Source: Prorocentrum cordatum (taxonomy: Eukaryota > Sar > Dinophyceae > Prorocentrales > Prorocentraceae). Taken from it: 36,621 bases of DNA. The stretch's first letter is position 1. Each line of letters begins with the position of its first letter. The notes under the pieces are model-generated. The model did not search any database and was not told where the DNA came from. It saw only the letters and a list, made by a program, of their open reading frames with translations. A program made the translations under genes and the position numbers. This document shows, piece by piece, positions 9,707 through 20,320 of this stretch. Location of the stretch: NCBI GenBank assembly GCA_963575745.1, contig CAUYUJ010009791.1:374767-411387 (forward strand), given 5' to 3'.

Positions 9707-9815
9707 AGGAGGGGGAGGAGGAGGAGGAGGAGGAGGAGGAGGAGGAGGAGGAGGAGGAGGAGGAGGAGGAGGAGGAGGAGGGTGGGGGAGGAGGATGAGG
9801 AGGAGGAATATTACA
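9707..9815 (+). repeat. GGA-rich tract 4
   Basis: About 105 bases of nearly pure GGA repeat on the plus strand, following the second 41-bp copy. Confidence 0.9.
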
Positions 9816-10081
9816 ACTTAGTTCTCAAGCCCTCCAAGACTGATTTTCGCGAAGCGGAAAAAGAGCAACCTCTGGTTCGTCTGGGGCGAGGCGACGGAAC
9901 TGGAGGAGGGAGGAGGAGGGGGAGAAAATGGAGGAGGAGAACGAGGAGGAGGGAGGCCGGCGCGAACAAGCGCATATCGCCCGCGCCTCTTCCGGCGCCG
10001 CGCGGAGGCGCCCTGGCACCCCTCAGATCCGACGTTGCCACGAAGAGATACAAGATCGCAGAATCACCAGGGCCCCATGTT
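9816..10081. other. Unassigned sequence
   Basis: The plus frame just after the tract reads NLVLKPSKTDFREAEKEQPL, which is mildly protein-like, but it runs into GGA repeat again at about 9900-9955. No domain seen. Confidence 0.3.
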
Positions 10082-10187
10082 CCCAGAGCCCCTCGCGTTG
10101 TGAACAAAAACGCGATGGGAGGTTTTTCGTTGTTTCAGCCTCCGGGGGCCCTTACTGGGCCTCGGAAGCGTCAAAAACATCTCAGGT
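10082..10187 (+). repeat. Dispersed direct repeat, copy 1
   Basis: CCCAGAGCCCCTCGCG through ATCTCAGGTT aligns with 10541-10647 over about 107 bases at roughly two-thirds identity. Shared words include CCCAGAG, the GGCCT core, TGGGCC and CTCAGG. No inverted ends were found. Confidence 0.45.
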
Positions 10188-10437
10188 TTAAAAAGGTTCC
10201 AGACCTCTGAGAGTCGACGCTTTGAAAAGATCAAGGCGGCGGTGGTCTGGGCTCCTGCGCCAGAGTTCGGAGTGCATCGATCTGTGAGGGTCCCGGGACC
10301 CGGAAGCGGACGAGGACGCCCGTTGTCAACAAGTTGCAACGCCATGATCTCATGGGAGCGCCTGGGAGCGCCTGGGGTCCCCACATGGGTGCGCTATACG
10401 GCCCAGGCGGGATCGGCCGGCTGACCGCGACCAGGTT

Positions 10438-10500
10438 GAGCTCGGTGAGTTCGGCCAGGGCCGCAGGCGGCCTGGCCGAGCTCAGCTGGCCGAGTTCAGC
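10438..10500. repeat. GGCCGAG inverted repeat
   Basis: CTCGGTGAGTTCGGCCAGGG folds back on GGCGGCCTGGCCGAGCTCAG, arms about 28 bases, imperfect. The CTGGCCGAGTTCGGC word recurs at 29900-29935. Confidence 0.45.
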
Positions 10501-10540
10501 CTGAGGCCGTTTTTCAGTAGATTCTGGCATGTTCTTGTTG

Positions 10541-10647
10541 CCCAGAGATCCAACGCATTCAAAAAGAGTCAAGACGGAGGCGTTTCACAAAATTCGGCCT
10601 CCAGAGGCCCTCGCTGGGCCGCGGGACCGTCAAACAACGGCTCAGGA
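10541..10647 (+). repeat. Dispersed direct repeat, copy 2
   Basis: Second copy of the repeat at 10082-10187, in the same orientation about 460 bases downstream, with one small gap. Confidence 0.45.
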
Positions 10648-10680
10648 TGGAAAGCCGGTCCTGGGGAGTGGGTCGAGACT

Positions 10681-10765
10681 TCCTTCCTGCTCCTCCTCCT
10701 CCTCCTCCTCCTCCTCCTCCTGCTCCTCCTCCCCCTTCTCCTTCTCCCCCTCCTCCTCCTGCTCC
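10681..10765 (-). repeat. TCC tract (GGA on minus strand)
   Basis: About 85 bases of TCC repeat. This is the only large purine-pyrimidine tract in the window with its purines on the minus strand. Confidence 0.9.
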
Positions 10766-10961
10766 AGGGACCGCGCATGGACAAACATCACGACGTCGGC
10801 TCTCTGGGCGCACGGAGGTGGGAGGGGAGCGGGGGCGTGGCGAGGCCCGAAACGGAATCTGTACTCCAGATCTCGTAATGTCCAAAACCTGTTAAAAAAA
10901 TGATGACCCCCCCCCCCTCCCCCCCCCCCCCGGATCCCGAGTGTCATTAATACGTCGCCGG

Positions 10962-10987
10962 ATAATTATTTTTTTAACTGTCCCCCT
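10962..10987 (+). repeat. Short dispersed AT-rich repeat, copy 1
   Basis: ATAATTATTTTTT followed by AACTGTCCCCC. Nearly the same 25 bases occur at 29512-29536, both after a CGCCG-like word, so a short piece of repeat is shared by two distant sites. Confidence 0.4.
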
Positions 10988-11141
10988 GGGAAAATATTCG
11001 ACGGAGAGCGAACATACGTGTGTAGTGTAAACATGTACACGCACGCGCATGCATTGGAAAATGCATTCGAACATCTTGCGTGCAGATGTATAGGCTGCTC
11101 CGGTCGAGGAATAAGTAGTTCTCGTCCTACTGGAACAGCGC

Positions 11142-12428
11142 GCGCGATGCATCCTGTATCGGTTTTTATACAATCGGCCCCCATGTTAAGTTGGAAACTC
11201 AATGTTCAAAGTCCAATGTAAAAATCATTCTATGGGCACAAGAAGCGGCCATACAAACGTGGAATATAATAAACTATACAATATGGCAGCACGTGTCACC
11301 CGCGCGCGCGCACGCGCGCGTACGCGCGCGCGATACCTGTATTGATCTTATACAATCGGCCCCCATGTTAAGGCGAAAACACAATGTTCGAAGCCCAATG
11401 TAAAAATCCATTCTCTGGGTACAAGAAGTGGCCATACAAACGTGGAATTTGAGAAACTATACAATATGGCAGGAGAGCGCGCGCGCGATGCGTCTTGTAT
11501 TGGTTTTATACAGTCGCGGGTACGCGCGCGCGCGCTCTTCTGCCATATTGTATAGTTTCTTATTTTCCACTTTGTATGGCCGCTTCTTGTACCCAGAAAA
11601 TGTTTTTTACATCGGGTTTTGAACATTGAGTTTTCAGCTTAACACGGGGGCCGGTTGTGTAAAAAACAATACAGGATGCATCGCGCGCGCGTGTGCGCTC
11701 GCGCGGGTGACACGTGTCACCCGCGCGCGCGTTCTCCTGCCACATTGTATAGTTTCTTATATACCACGTTTGTATGGCCGCTTCTCGTACCCAGATTTTT
11801 TTCATTGGGTTTTGAACATTGAGTTTTCAACTTAACACGGGGGCCAGTTGTGTAAACAAAACAATACAGGATGCATCGCGCGCGTGTGCGCTCGCGCGGG
11901 TGACACGTGTCACCCCCGCGCGCTCTCCTGCCATATTGTCTAGTTCAGTATATTCCACGTTTGTATGGCCGCTTCTTGTATCCATATAATGGACTGTTAC
12001 ATTGGGTTTTCAACATTGAGTTTTCAACTTTACATGGGGGCCGATTGTATAAAGCTAATACAGGATGTATCGCGCGCGAATATACGCGCGCAGGCGGGTG
12101 ACACGCGCGCGCGCGCTCTCCTGCCATATTGTACAGTTTACAAGATTGCACGTTAATATGGCCGCTTCTTGCACCCAGGGAATCAAGTTTTAAATTTGGT
12201 TTTGAACATTGAGTTTTCAACTTAGCGTGGGGGGGCGATTGTATAAAACCAATACAGGGTGCATCGCGCGCGCTCTCCTGCCACATTGCATAGTTAATTG
12301 TATTCCACATTTGTATTGCCGTTCCTTGTGCCCAGAAAATCTACATTTGGTTTTGAGCATTGTTTTTTCAATTTAGCATGGGGGCGATTGTATGAAACCA
12401 ATACAGGATGCATCGCGCCTGCGTACGC
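11142..12428. repeat. S satellite array, locus 1
   Basis: Tandem units of roughly 150-190 bp. In forward orientation a unit has GATGCATCCTGTATTGGTTT, ATACAATCGGCCCCCATG, a TTAAGTTGAAAAC segment, CCCAATGTAAAAATC, TGGGTACAAGAAGCGGCC, ATACAAACGTGGAATAT and ACAATATGGCAGGAGAGC, then a CG-alternating spacer (GCGCGCGTACGCGCGC). About two and a half forward units (11142-11515) meet five reversed units (11516-12428) at a switch near 11515. Several spacers carry the 16-bp palindrome GGTGACACGTGTCACC. No long ORF is conserved among units and I see no RNA-gene signature. Confidence 0.85.
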
Positions 12429-12486
12429 GCGCGCGGGTGACACGTGTCACCCGCGCACTTGTTGAGTCATGCAGTCCCCATGCTCC
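12429..12486 (+). repeat. Conserved S-P junction, copy 1
   Basis: 58 bases joining the S array to the P array: the GGTGACACGTGTCACC palindrome, then CGCGCACTTGTTGAGTCAT and CAGTCCCCATGCTCC. 57 of 58 bases are identical to 24684-24741. This is more conserved than the flanking array units are to each other. Confidence 0.85.
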
Positions 12487-14830
12487 GCGCGCGGCGGCCT
12501 TGGCCCCTCGCGCATTGTGTTTTTCCATACAAGATGCGCCTGTGCCGCCACGCGCGCGGCGGCCCTAGCCCCCCGCGCATTGTGTTTTTCCATGCAAGAT
12601 GCGCCTGGGCCGCCGCGCGCGCGGCGGCCCTGTCCCCTCGCGCATTGTGTTTTTCCATACCAGATGCGCATGGGCCGCCGCGCGCGCGGCGGCCACGGAC
12701 CCTCGCGCATGGTGTGTTTCCATCCAAGATGCGCTTGAGCCGCCGCGCGCGGCGCGGCCCTGGCCCCGCGCGCATTGTAATCTGCCATGCAAGATGCGCC
12801 TGGGCCGCCGCGCGCGCGGCGGCCCTGCCCCTTCGCGCATTGTGTTTTTCCATACCAGATGCGCATGGGCCGCCGCGCGCGCGGCGGCCCATGCGCATCA
12901 TGTATGGAAGAACAGTGCGCGAGGGCTGCCCAGGCGCATCTTGTGTGGAAAAACACAGTGCTCGAGGGGGCAGGGGCGCCGCGCGCGCGGCGGCCGAAGT
13001 GCATCTTGCATTGAAAAACACACTGCGCGAGGGGACAGGGCTGCCACGCGCGCGGCGGCCCAGGCGCACCTTGTGCTGAAAAACACAATGCGCGAGGGGC
13101 AGGGCCGCCGCGCGCGCGGCGGCCCAGGCGCATCTTGTATGGAAAAACACAATGCGCGAGGGGCCAGGGCCGCCGCGCGCGAGGCGGCTCAGGCGCATCC
13201 TAGATGGCAAAACACAATGCGTGATGGGCCAGGGCGTGGCGGCCCTGGCGCTTCTTGCATGGAAAACAATGTGCGAGGGGCCAGGGCCGCCGCGCGCGCG
13301 GCGGCCCAGGCGCATCTTGTATGGAAAAACACAATGCGCGAGGGCGGCCCAGGCGCATCTTGTATGGAAAATCAATGCGCGAGGGGGCAGGGCCGCCGCG
13401 CGCGCGCGGTGGCCCAGGCACATCTTGCACTGAAAAACACCATGCGCGAGGGGCCAGGGCCGCCGCGCGCGCAGCGGCGGCCCAGGCACATCTTGAATGA
13501 AAACCGCAATGCGCGAGGGGGGCAGCGCCGCCGCGCTTGCGGCGGCCCAGGCGCACCATGTATGGGAGCACACAATGCGCGAGGGCGGCCCAGGCGCATC
13601 TTGTATGGAAAAAACACAATGCGCGAGGGGGCAGGGGCGCCGCGCGCGCGGCGGCCGAAGTGCATCTTGTATGGAAAAACACACTGCGCGAGGGGCCAGG
13701 GCCGCCACGCGCGCGGCGGCCCAGGCGCATCTTGCATGGAAAACACAATGCGCGAGGGGCCAGGGCCGCCCCGCGCGCGTCGGCCCAGGCGCATCTTGAA
13801 TGTAAAAAACACCATGCGCGAGGGGCCAGGGGGCCGCCGCGCGCGGCCGCCCAGGCGCATCTTGTTTGGAAAAAAAAAAATAAAAAATGCGCGCCGCGCG
13901 CGCCGGGTCCAGGGCCGCCCGAGCGCGCGGCGGCCCAGGCACATCTTGTATGGAAAGCGCCGGCTCCTCGGCATAGTCCGCCGCGCGCGCGGAACCAGGC
14001 GCGTCATTTTATGGAAAAACACACTCTCGAGGGTCAGGGCCGCCCGCGCGCGCGCCCATGGCGCCACCTTCTATGGAAAACCATATGCGCGAGGGCCAGG
14101 GCCGCCGCGCGCGCGGCGTCCCGACGCATCTTGCAGTGATAAACCCAATGCGCGAGGGGGCCAAGGCCGCCTGAGCGCGCGGCGGCACACGCGCTCGTGT
14201 ATGGAAAACACCATGCTCGAGGGGGCGGCCGCCGCGCGCGCGGCGGCCCAGGCGCATCTTGTATGGAAAAACACAATGCGCGATGGGGCCAGGGCCGCCG
14301 CGCGCGCGGCGGCCCTGCCGCATCCTGTATGGGAAAACACAATGCGCGAGGGCGGCCCAGGCACATCTTGTATGGAAAAGCACAATGCGCGATGGGGGCC
14401 AGGGCCGCCGCGCGCGCGGGCGGTCCGAAGCGCATTTCGGCGCTGCAGTAACACAATGCGCGAGGGGCGCAGGACCGCCGCGCGAGGGCGGCCCAGGCAC
14501 ATCTTGTATGGAAAAGCACAATGCGCGATGGGGGCCAGGGCCGCCGCGCGCGCGGCGGCTCAGGCGCATCTTTGCTGGAAAAAAAAAAAAAAAAAAAAAA
14601 ACGCCATGCGCGAGGGGCAGCGCCGCCGCGCGCGCGGCGGCCCAGGCGCATCTTGTTTGAAAAAAAAAAACACAATGCGCGAGGGCGGACGAAGTGCATC
14701 TTGTATGGAAAAACACAATGCGCGAGGGGGCAGGGCCGCCGGACGCGCGGCGGCCCAGGCACATCTTGTAAAGAAAAACACAATGCGCGATGGGGGCCAG
14801 GGCCGCCGCGCATTGTGTTTTTCCATACAC
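12487..14830. repeat. P satellite array, locus 1
   Basis: About 36 units with a 65-bp period; the first units repeat at exactly 65 bases (12509, 12574, 12639, 12704, 12769, 12834). Each holds GGCCGCCGCGCGCGCGGCGG plus CC, a 22-bp perfect palindrome, then CTGGCCCCTCGCGCATTG and TGTTTTTCCATACAAGATGC. Units run in one orientation to about 12890, then in the opposite orientation to about 14800, and the last partial unit at 14808-14830 is again reversed. Shorter units lacking most of the palindrome are interspersed (12915, 13335, 13576, 14345, 14680). An A22 run interrupts one unit at about 14578. The long open frames here (up to 807 codons) are repeat artefacts. Confidence 0.9.
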
Positions 14831-14839
14831 GCACAAGGG

Positions 14840-14985
14840 CCTGGGACCACATGGGGTCTGGGACCACATGGGGTCTGGGCCCACCTGGGGTCTGGACCGA
14901 CTTGGGGCCTGGACCCTGCTGGGGTGAGCCGAGGGCGGGCTTTGGGTCTGGGCCCAGATGGGGTCTGGACCCTGATGGGCCGTCA
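14840..14985 (+). repeat. About 20-bp minisatellite
   Basis: About eight degenerate units of GGGTCTGGACCCACATG type (18-20 bp). It begins directly after the P array. Confidence 0.75.
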
Positions 14986-14994
14986 ACTCCCACG

Positions 14995-15235
14995 GGCCGC
15001 CCCGACGCCTGGCGATAGATGACGCGCTCGTGCGGCAGCTGTTCCAGCCACTTAGGTCTATCGCGAACGGCCGCCTTCAAATGCACCAAGGACTGGATGC
15101 CGCGATGCCGCGCAGCTTCCGCGACGCACTCGGACCCCGGCGCGTAAAGGCGCGCTGGAAGCAGGTCGCGTGGGGCGGGCCGCGGACCGGACAGTGCGCG
15201 AGCAGGGTGAACCATAAAATGCAGCCCGTTTGCCC
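14995..15235 (-). CDS. Candidate exon or gene fragment, unidentified
   Basis: The minus strand reads continuously as protein-like sequence of about 80 residues, including LHFMVHPARALSGPRPAP, LYAPGSECVAEAARHRGIQ and then LVHLKAAVRDRPKW followed by LEQLPHERVIYRQASG. Composition is balanced (Leu, Val, Glu, His, Trp, Cys) and is not explained by a simple repeat. The frame then enters the adjoining minisatellite, and upstream it becomes a Pro/Ser/Arg-rich tail over GGA sequence. I cannot name a family. No clear splice sites define its ends. It could be a real exon, or a gene piece captured between repeats. Confidence 0.3.
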
Positions 15236-15239
15236 CCCT

Positions 15240-15531
15240 AAACCCATTAAGAAGGGGGCGAGGAGAAGAAGGACGAGGAGAATGAGGAGGTGAAGGAGTA
15301 AAGGAGTTGGAGGGGGGCACGGCGCGGGATGCATTCGAGCCAACCCCCCGTTGCCATGTAAAGACCTCCTGGGCTTCTCCTCTTTTTCCATCTCCCTTTA
15401 TTCAACTATCGGGGAAGGGCTTACAAGCCCCCCTGCCCCTTCCCGACGGGCCTGGACGAGGCGCCCCACGACCGATTGGAGCGCCCTAAGGATTTTGGAT
15501 ACACATTCAGGGGCCATCTTGAAGGTCACTT
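15240..15531. other. Unassigned, short GGA-rich patch
   Basis: 15250-15320 is purine-rich (GAGGAG, GAAGGA). The remainder to the GTC tract has no recognisable gene or repeat. Confidence 0.5.
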
Positions 15532-15582
15532 ACGTCGTCGTCGTCGCCGTGGTTGTGGTCGTCGTCGTCGTCCTCGTCGTCA

Positions 15583-15657
<75 letters not shown>

Positions 15658-15721
15658 GTCGTCGCCGTAGTCGTTGTCGTCGTAGTCGTCGCCGTCGCCG
15701 TCGTCGCCGTCGTCGTCGTAG

Positions 15722-15753
<32 letters not shown>

Positions 15754-16485
15754 GTCGTCGCCGTAGTCGTTGTCGTCGTCGTCGCCGTCGCCGTCGTCGC
15801 CGTCGTCATCGTAGTCGTCGTCGTCGTCGTTGCCGTCGTCATCGTCGTTGTCGTCGGGGTCGTGGTCGCCGTCGTCGTCGTGGTAGTCGTCGTGGTCCTC
15901 GTCGTCGTCGTGGAGGTCGTCGTCGTGGAGGTCGTCGTCGTAGCTGTCGTCGTCGTGGAGTCGTCTTTGTCGTCGTAATCGTCGTCGTCGTCGTGAGCGT
16001 CGTCGTGGAGGCCGTCGTCTTCGTCGAAGTCGTTGTCGTCGTCGTCGTCGCCGTAGCCGTCGTCGCCGTAGTCGCCGTCGTAGTCGTTGTCGTCGCCGTC
16101 GTCATCGTCGTGGTGGTCGTGGTCGTGGTCGTCGTCGTGGTCGTCGTAGTTGTCGACGTCGTCGTCGTCGTCATGGAGGTCGTCGTCTTCGTCGTCGTTG
16201 TCTTCGTCATCGTCGCAGTCGTCGTCGTCGTCGTCGTCGTCGTTAAGACCATCGTCGCGGAGGTCGTCGTCGTCGCCGTCGTCGCCGTCCCCGTCGCCGT
16301 CCCCGTCGCCGTCGCCGTCGTCGCCGCCGTCGTCGTCGTCGTCGTCGCAGTCGTCATCGTCGTCGTCGTGGTCGTCGTCGTCTTCGTCGTAGTCGTAGTC
16401 GTCGTCGTCACTGTCGTCGTCGTCGTGCTCGTCAACGTCGTGGCGGCCGTCGTCTTCGTCGTAGTCGTCGTCGTCGTTCTCGTGG
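15532..16485. repeat. Long GTC/GAC trinucleotide tract
   Basis: About 950 bases of GTC repeat with scattered GCC, GTA, GTT, TTC and GTG variants, almost without indels that break the triplet phase. It is open in several frames: Val-, Ser- or Arg-rich on plus, Asp- or Thr-rich on minus. The minus frame 15507-16628 (373 codons) is Asp-rich. Poly-acidic exons exist in real proteins, but here no flanking domain is recognisable, so I call a microsatellite. Confidence 0.85.
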
Positions 16486-16876
16486 CAATTCGTATTTGAG
16501 TTTGCGCGTGCGCAATTTCGGGCGAGCAGCGTTGCCGTCGGACGTCTCTTCGGGGAGGCCGTGTGCAAAGACGTCACGACCCCCAGCGAATTATACACAT
16601 CGTGCGTCGCTGTTGGACGTGTGCGCAAGCGGCCAGACCGAATTCAGGATAAATATTCGTGGGTGTTCTTGTGGCCTATACATGATTTAAGAGCCCCAGG
16701 CGCTCCAGGGCCCCTCAAGGCTCAACCCTCCGTCAGAATCTTTCGCTGTGCGTTATTCTCGTGTGACCCAGAGCCAAAGAGCTTTCAATATCGTCAAAAA
16801 GTTTTTATTATTGACATTCGCTTGTGCCGAAGGTATTGAGGCTCAGGGGCGCTTGAGGCGCCCGGAAAAGACGGGA
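16486..16876. other. Unassigned, weak ORF
   Basis: The plus frame 16561-16839 (92 codons) has mixed composition (VCKDVTTPSELYTSC, DRIQDKYSWVFLWP) but no recognisable domain, and it follows the repeat without a clear start or splice signal. Confidence 0.2.
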
Positions 16877-17275
16877 TCGGAGGAGGAGGAGGTGGATATC
16901 GGAGAAGGCGGGATCGGAGGAGGAGGAGGAGGGATAGAAGGGGGAGGGATCGGAGGAGGAAGGATGCTTGGGGGAGGATGCGAGGAGGAGGGACAGGAGG
17001 TGGAGGGATAGGAGGAGGAGGGATAGGATGATGAGGAGGAGGAGGAATAGGAGGAGGAGGAGGAGGAGGAGGAAGAGGAGGGATAGGAGGAGAAAGGATA
17101 GGAGGATGAGAGACAGGAGGAGGAGGATGGATAGGAGGAGAAGGGATAGGACGAGGAGGAAGGATAGGAGGAGGAGGAGGAGGGATACGGGGAGGAGACA
17201 GAGAGAGAGAGAGAGAGAACGAGGAGGAGGAGGAGGAGGAGGAGGAGGAGGAGGAGGAGGAGGAGGGAGGAGGAT
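16877..17275 (+). repeat. GGA-rich tract 5
   Basis: About 400 bases of GGA with GGATAG and GAGA variants (GA)9 at about 17198-17218, ending in pure GGA (17219-17268). Confidence 0.9.
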
Positions 17276-17415
17276 GCTTTATCTAGGAGGAAGGGAGATT
17301 AAGGTGAGGAAGGGATAGGAAGCCGGAAGAGGGACATAGGGAGTCCGGCCATGACGCGCCAATCGACCCAGGGCGAGCCGAGCTTTTGAGGCGAACGAGT
17401 GTCTACGCTGGAGGG

Positions 17416-17660
17416 GGGGGACGGAGGGGGAGGATGGGTGTGGGTGGGGGGAGGGGGGGGAGGAGGGGGAGGATGAGGAGGGGGAGAGGGGGGAGGGAGG
17501 GAGCGATGGGGGCGGGAGGGGGAGGGGTAGGGAGGAGGAGGATGGTGATGAAAAGGAGGGGGGGGAGGACACAGTGGGAGGAGGGGGGGGGATGGGGGAG
17601 AGGGGGGATAATGAGGGGGAGGAGGAGGATGATGAGGAGGAGGAGGCGGAGGAGAAGGCG
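17416..17660 (+). repeat. G-rich tract 6
   Basis: About 245 bases with many G-runs of four or more, separated by A or AT (GGGGGAGG, GATGAGG). It could support G-quadruplex formation on the plus strand. Confidence 0.75.
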
Positions 17661-18090
17661 GGCAGAAACCGCAGGCGCGGCCACGAGGCAGATGCCGCAG
17701 ACGCGTCCTGGGGCCCCTCCTGAGGTATTACTTTCCGTCGTCGAGTCGCCTCGGGACGGGGGACATGGGGGGCGGGGTATTCCGCAGAGAGTGGGCCCGG
17801 AACTCCGCTGACCTGGGCGTGGGGAGGCCCCCCGTTTGCAGGAACCTTGCGGAGCTTCTCCCGTGTTCCTGCAACCGGACGCGCCGTCTCGCGTCTTGGC
17901 TTCGAGGTGTTCTGATGGGATACGTACGCTCCAAACCTCAAGTGCTCAGTGAGTCCGCGTAATGTCCGCCCGCGGAGCTTCTCCCAGTGCGGGCGTTCCG
18001 CGGACTCTCTGATGCCTTTTGGTTTCCGCCAGCCCTCTGCAGAATAAGGGGGGCTTTGCGACGGAGACGACCTCTGCGGTGCCCTGGAGG
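17661..18090. other. Unassigned sequence
   Basis: Frames open on both strands (17765-17962 plus, 17728-17934 minus) with no recognisable domain. The word CGGAGCTTCTCCC occurs twice (about 17852 and 17974). Confidence 0.4.
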
Positions 18091-18091
18091 A

Positions 18092-18165
18092 TGAGGAGGA
18101 GGGAGTAGGCGGATAAGGAGGAGGAGGAGGAGGAAGAGGAGGAGGAGGAGGGGGAGGAGGAGGTC
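18092..18165 (+). repeat. GGA-rich tract 7
   Basis: Short GGA tract with GAGTAGGCGGATAA interruption. Confidence 0.85.
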
Positions 18166-18326
18166 TACCAGCTCAGCTTTCGCATCTAATGGTCTGTAGG
18201 CGTTTTGTCTACGGAAAGAGCGAGGTGCGAGTGATGATGACGTTCTGGTGTGGGGCGAAGCCCTCTAGGAAGGGGTCCAGGGGAGGGGGGTTGGGTGAAC
18301 GATCGGGCGTAATGGCCGGACCCCCC

Positions 18327-18668
18327 CCTGAGACGGCCCAAGAGGCGCCCAAGACGCCCCAAGAAACGCCCAAGACGGCCCAGCGCTCCAAGAGAGCCCA
18401 AGACCGCCCAAGAGCATTCCAAGGTGGCCTCAGATGGCTGTAAGATGGTCCAAGAGGGTCCCAAGACGGCCCAAGAGGCCTTGAAGAGGACCCCCGATGG
18501 GGGCCTCGGGAGGCAACAATCATTGATTTCCCAGAGGTTTTTGATAGTTTTGAGGGTTCTCGTTTTTTCGGCCTCAGAACGGCCCAAGACGGCCCAAGAG
18601 GCCTCAACGATCGCCCCAAGACGGCCCAAGAGGCCCCCAAGAAGGCCCCAAGCAAGGTGGTCCCTCAC
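18327..18668 (+). repeat. CCCAAGACGGCCCAAGAGGC degenerate tandem repeat
   Basis: Units of about 10 or 20 bp (GCCCAAGA-SGCC) fill 18338-18500 and 18577-18668, with a diverged stretch between them. On the minus strand they give a pseudo-periodic LG-RLGR peptide. The same repeat appears in the opposite orientation at 22725-22842. Confidence 0.7.
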
Positions 18669-19009
18669 ATGACAAACTTGGAAGCCTTGGGGCCACCTGG
18701 GCCGTCCACGTTTTTGTTTGAAGGATCTTGGTCTTGGGTGCGCGGAGCCTTTGCTGTTTGCGTACGACAGGGTGGCGGATGCACGTCCCTGAGTGTGATC
18801 AGGAGGGGTGGCGTATAATATCAATTCCACAAACCCTACAAGACAGCATGTTGCACTCTACCACTCCTCAACTTGCGAGTGGGACATTGTGACGGTTCGT
18901 TTTTACACCACATCGCACAACACAGCTAATACACCACATAGCTTGCATCAGACAGCTTGCACCACATAGCTTACATTTCAGAGCTTACATTATCTACGGT
19001 GTAGGAGAA
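18669..19009. other. Unassigned, ends in CACCACATAGCTT words
   Basis: No gene. From about 18905 the words CACCACATAGCTTGCAT and AGCTTACAT recur four to five times with poor periodicity, leading into the tetranucleotide tract. Confidence 0.5.
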
Positions 19010-19890
19010 GTGCTTACATCACATGCATACACGCATACATATATGCATGCATACACGTACACACACTTGCATACACACATACACACATACATCCATGCAT
19101 GCATGCATGCATACATACGTGCACAGATGCACACATACATCCATACATACATACCTCCATACATACATACATATATGTATGCGCACACACACATGCACAC
19201 ACGCATACAGACATACACCTAACCATCCATACATACATACATACATACATACATACATACCCACACCCATGCATGCATGCATGCATGCATGTATACATAC
19301 ATACATACGCACATACACACATACATACATACATACATACATACATACATACATGCACACATGCATGCATGCATACACGCATACATGTATTAATGCATAC
19401 ACGCATACATACATACATACATACATACATACATACATGTATACATTCGTGACCACATACACACATCCATACATACATACATACACATACATACATGCAT
19501 ACACACATCCATCCATACATACACACATTTATCCATACAACCATCCATACATACATACATGCAGACATACATACATACATATATACCTATACATATACAT
19601 ACATACATACATGCATACATACACACACATACATACATACATGTATGCATGCATGCATGCACACATACATACTTACATACTTACAGACATACATACATAC
19701 GTTCACACACATACATTCTTACATCCATACATTCATACAATACATGTACATACACATACATACATACATACCTACATTCATACAACTGTACATGAACATA
19801 CGTTCGTATGTACAAGCATGCATATATTCATACACACATCCATACATAGAGTCATGTATACGTACATGCATACACATACATCCACGCATC
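19010..19890 (+). repeat. (ACAT)n tetranucleotide microsatellite
   Basis: About 880 bases of ACAT/CATG repeats with interruptions. Open frames (Tyr-Ile-His-Thr on plus, Met-Tyr-Val-Cys on minus) are artefacts of the repeat. Confidence 0.95.
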
Positions 19891-20203
19891 CACACGACCC
19901 GACGGAATTCAACCTTGAACGATCGGGGGCGTGAACGATTCAATGTTGAACGATCGGTGCGGTGTCAAAAACCTATGCGCGCGCCGACGCCGCACGAACT
20001 TGCCGTAGTCGTTTTTTACGAAGACCTCCCAGCAGTTGTTTCCTGTGCTGGCGTCCTAGTACACGCCGGTCGGTGTAGGTATTTCTGGATGCCCAGATCC
20101 CAATTTGCTGCAGCCGCTCTTTTACACTCAGCCCGCACAGTAGGGATGAACGATTTTCCAAGGTTGCCCTTGCATTAGCAGGCGAGGAGCGGTATGACAT
20201 TGT
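19891..20203. other. Unassigned, weak coding-like sequence on both strands
   Basis: GAACGATCGG occurs twice in tandem near 19916-19957. From 19973 to 20170 both strands read somewhat protein-like: plus HELAVVVFYEDLPAVVSCAG, minus LQQIGIWASRNTYTDRRVLG. I could not choose a strand or recognise a family. An old gene or retroelement piece is possible. Confidence 0.25.
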
Positions 20204-20320
20204 CTTCTCCGTCGCCGGGGGCGCTGCCCCAGGGCGGCTGGAAAGTTTTACCTTGACGCGCCAACGTGAGGGTTTAGCTTTCCAGCCGCCCTGGGACAGG
20301 CGCCCCCGACAGCGAAGAAG
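20204..20320. mobile_element. Foldback element, about 42-bp arms
   Basis: The left arm (about 20204-20245, containing CCAGGGCGGCTGGAAAG) is the reverse complement of the right arm (20278-20320, containing CTTTCCAGCCGCCCTGG), with few mismatches and a 32-base loop. One copy only is seen. It has no coding capacity. Confidence 0.55.

Noticed and set aside
11142-12428. Multicopy small RNA gene in S units
   Set aside because: No conserved promoter boxes, T-stop, or known RNA fold could be recognised; the most conserved words span the whole unit.
12487-12890. CRISPR-like array with palindromic repeats
   Set aside because: Units are contiguous 65-bp tandem copies with similar sequence throughout, so there are no spacers.
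12599-15022. 807-codon plus-strand frame and similar long frames on both strands (12467-13942, 26030-28165, 26450-28108)
   Set aside because: They cross the 65-bp P arrays, which lack stops in several frames because of GC content. The peptides are the translated repeat (RRARGGP, HNARG) and shift with it.
19014-19934. Thr-His-Ile and Met-Tyr-Val-Cys frames of 188-303 codons
   Set aside because: Translations of the ACAT microsatellite.
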